Positions 10,850 to 21,353 of a stretch of 64,000 nt of DNA are shown here, in pieces. Source of the DNA: Adiantum capillus-veneris (Eukaryota > Streptophyta > Polypodiopsida > Polypodiales > Pteridaceae); NCBI GenBank assembly GCA_014529385.2, contig CM043948.1:23798451-23862450 (forward strand), in the 5' to 3' direction. The position numbers and the translations under genes were made by a program. Every line of letters begins with the position of its first letter. The first letter of the stretch is position 1. The notes under the pieces were generated by a model. That model was not told the DNA's origin and searched no databases. It saw only the letters and a list, made by a program, of their open reading frames with translations.

Positions 10850-10894
<45 letters not shown>
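10824..10894. repeat. T-rich tract followed by 35 consecutive G
   Basis: About 36 bases of nearly pure T run directly into an uninterrupted G run at 10860-10894. Runs this long are rare in plant DNA. It could form G-quadruplexes or be an assembly or polishing artefact. Confidence 0.9.
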
Positions 10895-11061
10895 CTATTT
10901 GACACGCTATATTGCAAGCGGTGGGATCCACAACGATAGAGTGAAGCTCGTTTTTTACAAAGTTCGAACGTTGTCCGATTTGTCTTTGTTTGCTATTTTT
11001 ATTTTTCCCCCTCTTCGAGTTCATTTTATCAAAAAGTGGTTTCGTTTTGGAAACAAACAAT

Positions 11062-11290
11062 CCCGCGCGGGTGCGTAGTTAGGGCGTCAAGCTGCCAACC
11101 GTGAGGTCGCGGGTTTGAATTCTCGATGGGGGATCGTAGGTCAACACGCTCCATCTACCCTCCTCGAGATTCCAACGCCAAGCGCTCAACCGTCGATCTC
11201 ATCGCCTTGGGGTCATTAAGACCTCGTGTTAGATAGTGTAAGGGGGGGAGGGGGGAGGGTTTTGGGGTTTCACTAATTTATGGTAACATT
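11062..11290 (+). mobile_element. tRNA-derived SINE or tRNA-like relic (candidate)
   Basis: An A-box-like segment (GTGCGTAGTTAGGGCG, 11071-11086) is followed about 35 bp later by a B-box-like segment (GGTTTGAATTC, 11112-11122; 9 of 11 to consensus). This is the spacing of an internal RNA polymerase III promoter. The sequence does not close into a tRNA cloverleaf. A G-rich tail follows at ~11240-11265. The 3' boundary is uncertain and no flanking duplication was established. Confidence 0.4.
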
Positions 11291-12324
11291 TGCCATAATC
11301 AATGAAAAGAAGAACTAATATGCAATAATTTCTTGCATGAAGCTATATTTTGTTGTGTATTGTGACTTTTTGTGTGTTGTTTTGTTGCATAGTTGCCCAA
11401 ACACTCTAACCAAGTGACACCTTTAATTTGTGTGTTTTGTTGTTACTCAGTTGTCCAAACTCTCTAACCATGGTTCAAATATTGTTTGGTTTCATATTAG
11501 TGCTACTTTTTATTTGTAAGCCCTCCATGTTAAACTAGATCCAAAATGAGATAATTGTGGGATGCTCCATCCAAATGTCACGCATTGGGTGTAGATTGAA
11601 CTTTTAAAAAGGACACTAGATACAGGCGTCGAGAGGGGGTGGGGAGGTTAATTATCTTCATCTTTGAAAATCTAATTGCGCATCTAGATCTTCATCCACA
11701 CTAAGATCTCCAAACACCACCCAACTTTTGCTGGGACTTGACTAGCTTGGGATGTTGTCACAAGTATTCCAATGAAACTTTCTTAAGCACAAGTGACTAT
11801 CTTTTAACGTCATTATCCAAAACAAATAAACAAGCTTGAGAAATGTTATAAAATTTAAGATGGCTTGCCATAAGAGAAGTCCTGTTTTGAATAACGAACA
11901 GTATAATTCTATTAATGTGTGAATGTGATTGTGTCTTTTTTTACGTGAGTGAGAAATGAGATGGAGAGTACTCAAGAAATGAGTGCAACCTTAGGATGTA
12001 GCATTTAAGAACAAACAATGATTTTCAACCTAAGGAGTAGGGAGTTGCAGCCAGACGAGGAAGAGGCATGGGGGTCATGCGAGGCAAGTAACAGATGAGA
12101 AAGGCACACGAAGACTCAAAGGAGGATGAGAACAATGAAATCGGCTATTCCAAAACCTTTTTTTTAATACATGGATGGTGGGTTGTCTATGAGCATTTCT
12201 TCAGGGTGCTAGATGTCCAACACGACCGCATTCAAATCCTCCACTCCCCTTTTAGAGGGTTAGAGGGTGATCGTCCCTCCAAGGATATATAAATTGCAAT
12301 GGTGAATTCAGAGGAATCTCTTTA
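11291..12324. other. No gene recognised
   Basis: AT-rich sequence with a short degenerate internal duplication around 11385-11475 (CATAGTTGCCCAAACACTCTAACCA and its variant). No supported reading frame or RNA gene. Confidence 0.5.
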
Positions 12325-12380
12325 TCTATACTAGTATAAAAGGAGGAGGGATTCAACCCCCCTGCCACGTGGCGAGAGCT
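12325..12380 (+). mobile_element. Possible Helitron 5' end
   Basis: After an A at 12324 comes TCTATACTAGTATAAAAGG, the form of many plant Helitron 5' termini (A/TC insertion site). About 45 bp later follows GCCACGTGGCG, a motif often found near such ends. No matching 3' hairpin plus CTRR end was found, and there is no Rep/helicase coding sequence, so the element is unproven. Confidence 0.35.
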
Positions 12381-12657
12381 CCTCAGTCCGGCCTTAGGAT
12401 GGTGAGAGAGAGCAAGTGAGAGATGAGCAGTGAGCACTGAGAGGTGCCGTTGTCGAGTAAAAACAAAGTGAATTATTTCAGGCAGCGTTTTTGAGTTGGA
12501 ACTCGAGTTCTCGGAATCTGGAGCGTGCAGCGTTATGGGAATGGAGCCATGCTTTAATGGAGTTGGAGCGGCCTTATTGATTGCCATGCTTATGAGTGCG
12601 AGAGCCCATCACTCTAGGGACTTCGAGAGTTGTGGAGCACATTTGCAGGAGGGGGGT

Positions 12658-12660
<3 letters not shown>

Positions 12661-12692
<32 letters not shown>

Positions 12693-13039
12693 TTGTTAAC
12701 ACTGGTGTGTGGCGTACGCACGCGATGCTCTGGAAGAGCACATTAGCGAAGCAGGTGCTATGGCATGCGATGCAAGGAGGTAGCAATGTGGAAGGGTCGT
12801 CACTGGGGTGAAAACCTGTAGCCGGCAAGGGGCACACCAAGGGCAAAGGCCTGCAGGGTGGAAGGGGTGGTCTGACAGAGGGCAAGTATGGTGCAGGTAG
12901 GCTACTATACTAGAGCTTCTATAATATCAGCTAGCAACTAGCAAGAGACAGATATCAGTAGGGGGGGAAGCTTGATAGATAGGGAGCGTGTGTGAGTCTG
13001 TGTGAAGAGAGAGAGTAGGGGCAGAGGGCGTGACGAAGA

Positions 13040-13079
<40 letters not shown>

Positions 13080-13506
13080 GAGAGAGAGAGCCCTGTGTAT
13101 GGTCGTGTTGTGGGAGCCCGCGTGTGTGGGTGGGTGTGTGTGGGGGGTGAAGAGCCATCAGGGCGGCTGGGCATAGTGCCACAGGGTGGCGTACGAGCAG
13201 CTTGCAGAGCTAGGTCAAGGCCAGCGGGTGGTCACATAGAGGAGGCAGCAGGTGCTGGGGCCAATGGCGGCTGAAGATGACGTAAACGAAGCAGTAAGGA
13301 AGGCATCTCATGGACCAGACAGTCTGGAGGTTGTTGCCTGGTAGCTCAGATCACCTACACGGATAGCGCGTCGTAACATGGGACAGTGGAGCGTCTCCAA
13401 TAGCAGCTCGCATCAGGCTGGACAGAGAGTGTGTGGCTGTGCGTGTGTGACGAGAGAGAGTAGGGACAGAATGAGGGGTGTGCGACAAAGATTGTGTGTG
13501 TGTGTG

Positions 13507-13584
<78 letters not shown>

Positions 13585-14392
13585 TCTGTGGTGTTGTGAG
13601 AGCCCCCATGTGTGTGCGGTTTTTTAGATCCCTCCGGGAAGTTAGGTATAGCAAGAAGGCATTGGCCTGGGGGTGACCCTTGGGGGGTTTGGAGGCGAGG
13701 TCCCTTGCTACGGAAAACTAAAGCTGTAGGAGGTTGGAGCATGTCAAGTTCTGGTGAGAAGTTGGGGGGGGGGGGGGGGGGTTTGCCGCTTAGAGAGCGT
13801 GACCTATAGTTGGAGGCCAAGAGCTGCAGATACTAAGAGAGTGCTACAAGGCGGGAACTTGCAGGGAAGAAGATGGCCACCATGAGGGTTTAGCCGAGTG
13901 GAACCAGTACCAGCAGCTTGGAGAGCATCGTATGTAGGTGCCGAGGAGGATGAAAGTGGTAGTTGATAAGAGAGGAGTTTACGTAGCATAATGAAAGGTA
14001 AGAGCTATGGCTTGGAGGTTGGCCGTGAGCATTTGATTGAAGGCAAAGCAAGGACCATCCAAGGTTGCGAGCTACAAGAGAAACGCAAGGCAAGGGTTTT
14101 GAGTGCTATATTTGGCCGAGGTGGTTCGGCATGCTTAGAAAGCCAGATTAAGAGTTGCAGGGTTCGATTGGCGTGGTTACAAGTAGGTTACAAAGCTTTA
14201 CATCGTGCACAGGGACAGCAAGGGAGGGCACAACACTTAGCTGGCATTCTTCTATGTATGAGCATGACAAGGGGGTCAGGGTTGGAGGGTGGTCAAGCCA
14301 AGGAGGCAGCAGGTTCTGGGGCCGAGAGTGGCTTAGGCGGAGCAGTTAGGATGGTGGCTCATGAGCCAGCCATCCTGGAGGTTGCCACGTGT

Positions 14393-14433
<41 letters not shown>

Positions 14434-14783
14434 ACCATAGTTGTGTAGTCTGGCTGTGTGAGACGGTAAGCGAGTTGCGATTATGTTGTGTGTCTGCGTG
14501 GTCCACTAAAGGAGATGAATGTGTCTGCTTTTCATATAAAGTCAACCACCTTCTATAGGTCAAGCTCTTAAAGCTATTGCTCAAAAGACAAGGGCAAGCC
14601 AATGCTAGCTGTGGCCCGCCCTCATCCGATTGCATCTGCATCTCCATCACGCATGCCTTGCGCAAGAAGCTGAAGCAATTGATGGAAGAATTTCGGAGCT
14701 AGCTGCGGAACAAGTGGTCAATCCTCTCTCTCTCTCTCTCTGACTTGAGCTAATGCGAGCAGGTACGGAACAGGTGGTTGATG

Positions 14784-14842
<59 letters not shown>

Positions 14843-14960
14843 ACTTGAGCAAATGCCAGCTGACGTAGAGGAGGTGATGGTAAGCAGGTATGTAATAGGT
14901 ACGGTGAGTAAGTCGATCCTCTCTCTCTCTCTCTCACCCTCTCTCTCTCTCTCACCCCCC
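12661..14960. repeat. Microsatellite cluster, (GA)n, (GT)n, (CA)n, (CT)n
   Basis: Dinucleotide runs lie at about 12661-12689, 13036-13090, 13493-13580 (the longest, GT then ~36 GA), 14396-14430, 14728-14742, 14785-14840 and 14920-14953. The intervening sequence is partly duplicated: 12985-13110 resembles 13430-13610, and 13235-13340 resembles 14290-14385. The cluster thus seems built of diverged repeats each carrying a microsatellite. Open frames inside are only repeat-encoded and are not genes. Confidence 0.8.
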
Positions 14961-16238
14961 TCCTCCATAGAGAAGTTATAGCATACGTGTTTGTATATAT
15001 ATACATGGCTTCGTAATAACCTACATAAATTTAGACCAACAGCTGGTAATGTGGTGTTTGGCCATTGAGTCACACGGTTCACACCATTTGTGGCTTATGC
15101 AACAAACAACACGGAGGCTTTTGTAATTTGCCTATTCTTTTGAGTTGTCTCTTTAGGCTTTACTTGGCGGAGATGTGGGACGTGATTTTATTTCAAGGGA
15201 GGTGGGTGACACAAGGTGAGGGAGAAGGGTTTTCTTGAGTTGCTATTCAATGTCGTAGCCTTTATATTAAGGCCAATACATAGCCCACGGAGAGCATTTA
15301 TTCAGCTGCTATGGCTACATAACCTTGATAAAACTCAACTCCCCTCTCGCTATCCCCAACTAGATACAATTCCTTTTTATGAACTTTCTAAGTGGAAATT
15401 TAAAAAATGTGAGCTGATTTTTACTAATGTTACATTGTTTTTCTAAAAATCTAGGTTTTTTTTCCTCTTCCTCTCAACGGACAGCTTCAAATTTCAAAGC
15501 CTAATGATTGTAGGTTGAGACACAATTTTCCCAAACATTGCTTTGGAGGGTAGAAATGTAGTTGACCGGGTTGTATCTAGAGGGTGTAATAGTATCAATT
15601 GGTGGGGAGTAGTAGTGTTCGAGAAAAGCATTTGCCTTAAACATACACAAGTCCCTGCGAGCCAATTTTGAGTATAAATTTTGTAATTGAACTTTATTTT
15701 TAGCACTGTTTAGATTTTTTAAAACAAAATTTAAGCGGTATTTTTCTAGTTCAATTGTCTTGAATTCTTAATTGGCTCAAAGCTAAGGTGTACTTTCTCT
15801 AACACTAAAGAGTAGTTGTGAATTATGTTTACGGTTGAGTCAGCACAAGTGAGCCATCGACAAAGAGAAGTGTATTCTCTTCCAAAGACAAATAAAATTG
15901 TGTGTGTGAGAGAGAGAGAGAGGTGGGGGGGCGGCAACCGAAGAAGAAGAGAAGACCAATTTTAACGTCATATTAGCAATCTCAAGACACCTCAGAGATC
16001 TATTTGATGAGTCTTGCACTCAAAGCCTAATATTCCACAGGGATACGGGATTGAGGAACAATGCGCACACACACACACACACACACAGAGAGGTTTGAAG
16101 GTGAGAGGGCCATGTTGCCACCGAAGGCGACGTCGTTTTACTAGTGAATAAAATAAAAGATGAGCATTTAGCATTTAAAAACAAAAAATGATTTGAAGGT
16201 ATTCATCTACAACAACCATTTTCTTTCCTCCAAAGCTT
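14961..16238. other. No gene recognised; scattered short microsatellites
   Basis: AT-rich DNA with a GA run at 15907-15923 and a CA run at 16061-16087. The open frame at 15216-15446 has no recognisable domain and no supporting start context. Confidence 0.5.
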
Positions 16239-16500
16239 AAAAGAACCAACTAAACACTAAAGCTTGTGCCATTGATAGGCCAAAAAGATGACAAGGTTGC
16301 TCCAAAGATTAATGTTACACAATAAGGTCAAAAGAACCAACTAAACACTAAAGCTTGTGCCATTGATAGGCCAAAAAGATGACAAGGTTGCTCCAAAGGT
16401 TAATGTTACACAATAAGTGACCTCTTGGATTTGCTTTACAAAAGGGAACAGATGAAAAGGTTACTACAAAGATGAATGTCACACAATAAATGTGACCTCT
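16239..16500. repeat. 91-bp tandem repeat, two good copies and one partial
   Basis: The copy at 16239-16329 is repeated almost exactly from 16330 (AAAAGAACCAACTAAACACT... to ...ATGTTACACAATAAG). A diverged partial third copy (GATGAATGTCACACAATAAATG) follows at ~16440-16495. No coding potential. Confidence 0.85.
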
Positions 16501-16837
16501 TGGATTTGTTTTACCAAAAGGCAAAACTTAACTCCACAACAACAGAATTGCATGTTTTTTCGCATTCTACCACCAACCCTTCGTTTCTTCTCTAGAGAAC
16601 ATTGAATACAAGGATCAACTCATAAGTATAAAAATGGCTGACAAGGTTCACATTAAGAAATGGTCGCATAAAGAGCATAAACAACTTGTATTGTAGATAA
16701 TTTGCCTACATTAATTCTAGGCAATGGATTAGTTCTCACTAGTTTATTACAATTGGGAAAAAAAAGATTTTCGTGAATCATGAGTAGCTTGTGAATGCAA
16801 GCACTCTTTGCCACCACTTGATGGTCCCGGGGGGCAA

Positions 16838-16901
16838 CCTTCGCGAGAGGTCACCCATCCAAGTATTGTTGTCGCACAAGCGCACTTAAGAACAAAGTTC
16901 C
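16838..16901 (-). other. 5S rRNA-derived segment in the left Cassandra LTR
   Basis: On the - strand the stretch contains TTAAGTGCGCTTGTGCGA and GGATGGGTGACCTCTCG. These match the 5S gene internal promoter (box A AGTTAAGCGTGCTT and box C GGATGGGTGACCTCC). Several promoter bases have changed, and the 5' half of 5S is not recognisable, so this is not a functional 5S gene. Confidence 0.85.
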
Positions 16902-17078
16902 ACAAATTGGTCTAGCCATTTATATCCCAAACCTTAAGGTGGACCTCTGGTGTATCCAATTTATGCAAGCCTTGTCATCACAAGTTGAGCTTACCCCAAC
17001 AACCACCCCCTTAAGCCAAACTTGGAATGCTCATTCATTCATATTTGCCACACAGGCTCTTAATCTGCACAATTATGA

Positions 17079-17090
17079 CTCTAATACTAG
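17079..17090 (-). other. Degenerate primer-binding site of the Cassandra element
   Basis: The + strand reads ACTCTAATACTA against GCTCTGATACCA for an intact initiator-tRNA-Met site, 9 of 12 positions kept. It lies just inside the 5' repeat, as expected. Confidence 0.65.
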
Positions 17091-17110
17091 TTGATGGTCC
17101 CAGGGCGGCA

Positions 17111-17177
17111 GTCTTATTGGGAGGTCACCCATCCCAGTTACATCATCGCACGAGTGCGCTTAACTACAAAGTTTCAC
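17111..17177 (-). other. 5S rRNA-derived segment in the right Cassandra LTR
   Basis: On the - strand the stretch reads ...AACTTTGTAGTTAAGCGCAC then TGGGATGGGTGACCTCCC. It is closer to plant 5S rRNA than the left copy: AGTTAAGCG and GGATGGGTGACCTCC are exact. Confidence 0.87.
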
Positions 17178-17602
17178 AAATTGGTCTATCCAACTAGATT
17201 TCAAAACCTTACGATGATAGGGACCTCCAGTCTATCCAATTTATGCAAGCCTTGTCACAAGTTGAGCTTACCCCAACACCACCAAAAGAGAATGCTTCCA
17301 TTTTACTATGCTTACATACTCTCTTTGATACCTTATCGATAAACGTATATCTTTTTTAAACCAAGAGGTCTTTGGAAATACTCTATCCCATGTAGGTTGT
17401 GGCATACATTACTCCAAACACGCATAAGCTTAACCAAACACAACCAACCATCACTGCTTGATGAGAAAGAGACAATGTAAGGACAAGGGTCCTATGGGCA
17501 AGGCCACCAGCACGGCCGGCGGACAGTGTGTATGCTAGGGGGAGGCTATAAGATAGCATGGTTGGGTGGAGACTAGCACACGCATTACTCTCGTCATTTC
17601 AC

Positions 17603-17613
17603 TGGTATCGAGC
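17603..17613 (+). other. Primer-binding site of a gypsy relic (gypsy-C)
   Basis: TGGTATCGAGC follows a CA at 17600-17601, as at the end of a 5' LTR. It is the initiator-tRNA-Met site lacking one A. A TATAAGA at ~17548 upstream could be the LTR promoter. The left LTR border is not resolved. About 730 bp downstream begins a gag frame. Confidence 0.5.
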
Positions 17614-17879
17614 TATTCTTGGGAAAGGGGAAAAGCGGGTTGCATGTGCATGCGACGCGCACCCTCTGTTCCACGATCCGCAAGGAGGGATAATGACGCC
17701 CCCGTAGCATGACAAAAAGAAGGCAGGCACTGAGTTCTACACACACCACAAGGAGACAAGCAGTAGATAGCAACCGTCACCACCCAACCTACGTCCTCCA
17801 CAACGGGCGACCAAGGAAAACTCGATCGATAACTCTACGACACCGTGGCTCTGTTGGTGCCGTTGGCTATGCACGTTGC

Positions 17880-17947
17880 ATGAAGGAGGGTTGAACCCAC
17901 CCAATGAGGGTAAGAGGCCAACGCTCTACCATCCAAGCTATTGAGCC
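17880..17947 (-). pseudogene. tRNA-Lys-like pseudogene or SINE head
   Basis: On the - strand TAGCTTGGATGGTAGAGCG matches a tRNA D-arm and A-box, and GGTGGGTTCAACCCTCC matches a T-arm and B-box. An anticodon-loop-like CTCTTAC suggests tRNA-Lys(CTT) ancestry. The acceptor stem halves do not pair and the anticodon stem is broken, so it is not a working tRNA. It lies in the leader of gypsy-C. Confidence 0.55.
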
Positions 17948-18332
17948 TTGTTGTGTATAACAAGGAAAAATAGCATACTTGAGTTTACCAGGAAAGCTAG
18001 AAGGAAAGGAAATCTACAAACTTCAAGGAAGTAGTTTCACCCTTCCTTTTCACTTCTTACGGAAAGGCAAGTTTTTCCTCCAAAAAGTCATTGTTCTTCA
18101 AGGAGGAAGCTTCACAACTGAACAAAAGCCTTCACAAAAACGACAAGTTTTTGTGAAGAATCAACGAAGGTGTTTTTACGACGAACGAAACGTGAAGCGC
18201 TACAATTTTCGCAAGGCGAGGTTTGCATATAATACAAAAGTCGTCGACGATCATAAAAAACACAAAGACTTCAAGCTTTACAAGGTACAAGTTGACGTTT
18301 TTTTCTCTCTCTCTACATCAGTGTGTGTTTAC

Positions 18333-19140
18333 CATGGCCAGCGAGGATATCCCACCTACACACACTTTTGATTTTGAGCACATACATCAAAATCTGGACA
18401 CCACGGGTGTTACTGACATTAATATGCATAACGATGATGACCTAGTAGATCATGGCCTTGTAGATATGACTGCTTTCAAGATTTTGAAAAATCACCAAAG
18501 CGTACTTAAAAGCAACCTCTCTGCACTAAATGCAAATGTTACAAATCTTACTGAGCTACTTGTGAAATTGATGAATTCACAGACGGTTCAAGGAGCCCCA
18601 ATTTGCACGGTTTAAGGAACCCAAGCTCACACGACTCAAGGAGTCCAAGAGACAAGTGCTTCAGAAGGTGTAGAAGGTAGCAATGCATTGCTTAAGAATA
18701 TCACCATTCCTAAATTTCACGGTGAAGAGCGTGATCGCAACAAGGATGCAGTCAATACGTTCTTACACAAATGGAGTGATATTCATAGGTTGAGGCACAC
18801 CCCCGATATAAAGACAGCTATGGAAACAAGTTTATCTCTTAAAGGCAAGCCCTATAAGTGGTGGATGACATTTCCAATAACTGCTCTTCCTGCGTCTTGG
18901 GTTGCGTTTCAAGCTTCTTTCTCCAAAGAGTTTTGGGACTCCAATGATGAGGATAAGAATTGGTTAGCATGGGATGCATGTCGCATGTCTGGCTGTACGC
19001 TTTGTCATACGTGTCGAAGGATGGAAACTTGCATGTGCACTATGTGCGAGCCTCAAAAGGCTACAAACACACAACTAGAGAGTCCTAGCAAGCTCAAAGA
19101 ACAGTGGTCTGTCACTCACCTCTCAATGCTTCCGTCGTGA
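18333..19140 (+). pseudogene. Ty3-gypsy Gag (gypsy-C) with an internal stop
   Basis: The start codon ACCATGG at 18333 gives MASEDIPPTHT.... The frame is interrupted by TAA at 18613-18615 and then stays open to 19140. The stop falls in a short internal repeat of the type ACG-(G/A)(T/C)T-CAA-GGA, where CAA has become TAA, a simple C-to-T change. Downstream is a retrotransposon Gag core: FHGEERDRNKDAVNTFLHKW, a KPYKWW motif, then W-x6-F-x-SFSKEFW. The tail becomes Cys-rich without a clean CCHC knuckle. A decayed version of the same Gag (GGEKKE.NKDP....KWSDIHA) lies in gypsy-B at 60.4-60.5 kb, so both belong to one lineage. Confidence 0.7.
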
Positions 19141-19224
19141 AGGATCCTGTGCTGCGAAGAATAAGGAGCCGTCGCCGATGTCGCGCTCTACCACCTTGCC
19201 GCCACCGATGTCGCCGCAATGCTC

Positions 19225-19227
<3 letters not shown>

Positions 19228-19268
<41 letters not shown>
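19228..19268. repeat. (CT)n microsatellite
   Basis: About 20 CT units followed by a short CA-rich stretch. The flank GAAGGAGACAAAGATGG resembles that of the repeat at the window start (GAAGGAGACACACGGATGG). Confidence 0.85.
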
Positions 19269-19849
19269 GCATATACACACACACATACACGAAGGAGAAG
19301 GAGACAAAGATGGAGCAAGAGCACTTCTTAGCTTACACCTCAGAGAATGAGGATTTTAAGGTCAAATGGACCTTTTATAAGAGTTCGGCCCATTCACACA
19401 TGGGCGCCCACAGTGGCCGGTCATTACACAAATATTGTAAAAATAAGATAAGTGGTGCGCCTCTCATCGGCGATCACCTACACACCTATTGGACCGACAA
19501 GCCCGATCCATCACTCTACCAAATAAATAATACGACATCCGTCGTAGGTGATAGGGCGTCCGTGAGGGTTAACATGCCCCCCTTCCTGACGTAGATTCCG
19601 TCCTCGAAAGCTATTGAGATGAAGCTTGTTTGTTGAGGTGGAAGAGCATTTAAGATGAATGTCCTTAGCCTTCTTTTTCACGCAAAATCAAACAAAATTG
19701 GCACAGTAATTGCATTCTCATATACAATTAAAAAGCTTATGCAATTGTAGGCAGACAAATTGATTGGTAACAAAGTATTAAACAATTTGTCAACAATAAA
19801 TATTAAACTGTAATATAATCAAATGCATAAACAGCTTCGGGTTATTAAG

Positions 19850-20240
19850 ATTTGATTTGGGTTCATTTCGGCCTCCATTTCCACTATTTGCAATATTGCA
19901 CAAGCTAGTTCACCCTTTTGTGTAGGTTTTGCGACACTGCAATTTTTCCCAAAACAAGCACTTTGTAGTCTGTTGCGGGCATTGCTACATATTACTAGTT
20001 TTTATTTTTATTTTTTCTTTGATACAATCAATTCTTGCATTAGGTGTAGTCACCAACTACGGCTGACAATAATCATGTTTTCCACATGTTGTTTATTGAG
20101 GAAAAATTGATGGGAACAACTACCCACTATGGGCATACATGAGGCAACATGTCCTTGTTACAAAGGGAATTTGGAACATTGTGCAAGGTTATGATGTAAG
20201 ACCAGATTATATGGATACAGGTTTTGTGAACGATGGTGTA
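19850..20240 (+). mobile_element. Ty1-copia relic (copia-3), leader and gag start
   Basis: The segment aligns by eye with the leader and gag start of copia-1 (42790-43150): GGGTTCATTTCGGCCTCCAT, then ACGGCTGACAATAAT in place of the start ATGGCTGACAACAAC, then GGGAACAACTACCC and ATGAGGCAACATGTCCTTGT. It has no LTR here and is full of small changes, including loss of the start codon. Confidence 0.65.
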
Positions 20241-20384
20241 AATTCTTAGAACAAGTATGTTGTTAGACCTCTGTAAAATATGGATCATGTTTACGCTAGG
20301 TAGTGATTCCAAGAGCTCTTTCTCAAAGATTGTGAAGCTTAATTCATTAATTTGCGGCATGAGACTAGGTGCATCCACCACTAG

Positions 20385-20760
20385 GCTATATTTACCTCTC
20401 TAGTAATGTACACGAAGGTCAAACTCCTATAGGATCTCCGCGCACCAAGCTTTTCTTCCCTTCAAATCATTTTGACTTGAAAGCCATTCATGGTTCGTTT
20501 GGACCTCAAAATTGGCACCATATAGATAATGTCTCTAGTGCATGTACTATCGCTAGTGACTCTAGCTCATAAATTGAGTAGTTATGCTAAGAAAACTAAC
20601 TTTTTACTCTCAAATGCAATCGAGCATCCCCTTTGCATAACTATGGCTCCAATGGCCTCATTACTTGCATCTCTTTCCAAGACAAACGGTACATTCGGAT
20701 CAACTATAGTCAATATAGGTGCGGTTGCCATAGACACCTTAAGCTTTTATGTTCGGCTTT
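20385..20760 (-). pseudogene. RNase H fragment of gypsy-B
   Basis: On the - strand the codons give KLKVSMATAPILTIVDPNVP, then FVLERDASNEAIGAIVMQRG and SIAFESKKL. This is the start of the Ty3-gypsy RNase H domain (LETDASGxGIGAVL.Q, IAFxSKKL). It continues with NYSIYELESLAIVHALE and, after a frameshift, GANFEVQTNHE. Stops and frame changes show it is dead. It continues the reverse transcriptase at 24503-24715 across copia-2. Confidence 0.8.
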
Positions 20761-20765
20761 CCCCC

Positions 20766-20989
20766 CTTTACCATATACATGTGGTAGTGATGTGTGTGAA
20801 CACACTTAGGATCGCGGGGGCATTTTTCCCTCACTAGGACGTTTTTTCCCATGCATTGTATATACACCCATCACTCTAGGGCTATCTTATCTTTCTGTAG
20901 CACACTAAGTATACTACTCTCTGTTGTGTACATTGAGCTTCCTTCATCTTTTCCAAGCTGTGTGTTTCCTTGCAACCCTATTTCCAACA
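20766..20989 (+). repeat. 5' LTR of copia-2
   Basis: 224 bp, ending TATTTCCAACA, followed by the primer site TGGTATTACAGC (20992-21003, two changes from TGGTATCAGAGC). Confidence 0.85.
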
Positions 20990-21353
20990 ATTGGTATTAC
21001 AGCAGGTTGCGTCCTCCCGAGCTTCGTCGCTAGCATCGCAAGCACACGCCTGCTCACTTTCTCATATTTCGATGAGCTTCGGTGAGTGTAAGCAGGTCAA
21101 AAAATATTTTGGATACGCTCGTAGAGCTTGGTACGCTCAAATTTTTCATAAAGGCTCATTTTGGCCTTCGCTTCCACTACAAGACGTACTGCGTAGACAA
21201 TTTTTTCATTTTGTGCATAATTTCTATGAGTGCCATTTTCTACATAACAGGTCCCTTACAGTCTTCTACGGGTTGTGCTATTTAGCATGTGTTGGTCCCA
21301 CTTTATTTCTCCTCTTTTCGGGCAGTTTTCACATCAGGTACAGGCATTCACCC

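Larger units (their letters stand above)
16819..17278 (-). mobile_element. Cassandra-type TRIM retrotransposon carrying 5S rRNA sequence
   Basis: Two direct repeats of 183 and 187 bp (16819-17001, 17092-17278) frame a 90-bp interior. On the - strand each starts TGTTGGGG and ends ...GGACCATCA, and each contains a 5S rRNA-derived stretch (see the separate entries). Next to the 5' repeat is a degenerate initiator-tRNA-Met primer site, and next to the 3' repeat a purine-rich AAGGGGGTGGT. The flanks CCACT (16814-16818) and CCACC (17279-17283) look like a 5-bp target duplication with one change. Small size, no coding region and 5S sequence in the terminal repeats define Cassandra, a non-autonomous family widespread in vascular plants. 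This copy is worn. Confidence 0.85.

Noticed and set aside
15216-15446. A 76-codon open frame
   Set aside because: No domain, no start context and no neighbour to support it.
12325-16150. A complete Helitron ending near CTAGT at 16140
   Set aside because: No proper hairpin precedes that CTAGT, and there is no coding evidence. Only the 5' end resemblance is reported.
16241-16500. CRISPR-like array at the 91-bp repeat
   Set aside because: Units are contiguous with no spacers, and the DNA is plant nuclear.
16838-17177. Functional 5S rRNA genes
   Set aside because: Only the 3' two thirds of 5S is recognisable, with several changes, and both copies lie inside LTR-like direct repeats. A TRIM element explains them better.
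17880-17947. A working tRNA gene
   Set aside because: The acceptor stem does not pair and the anticodon stem is disrupted; only the pol III boxes are preserved.
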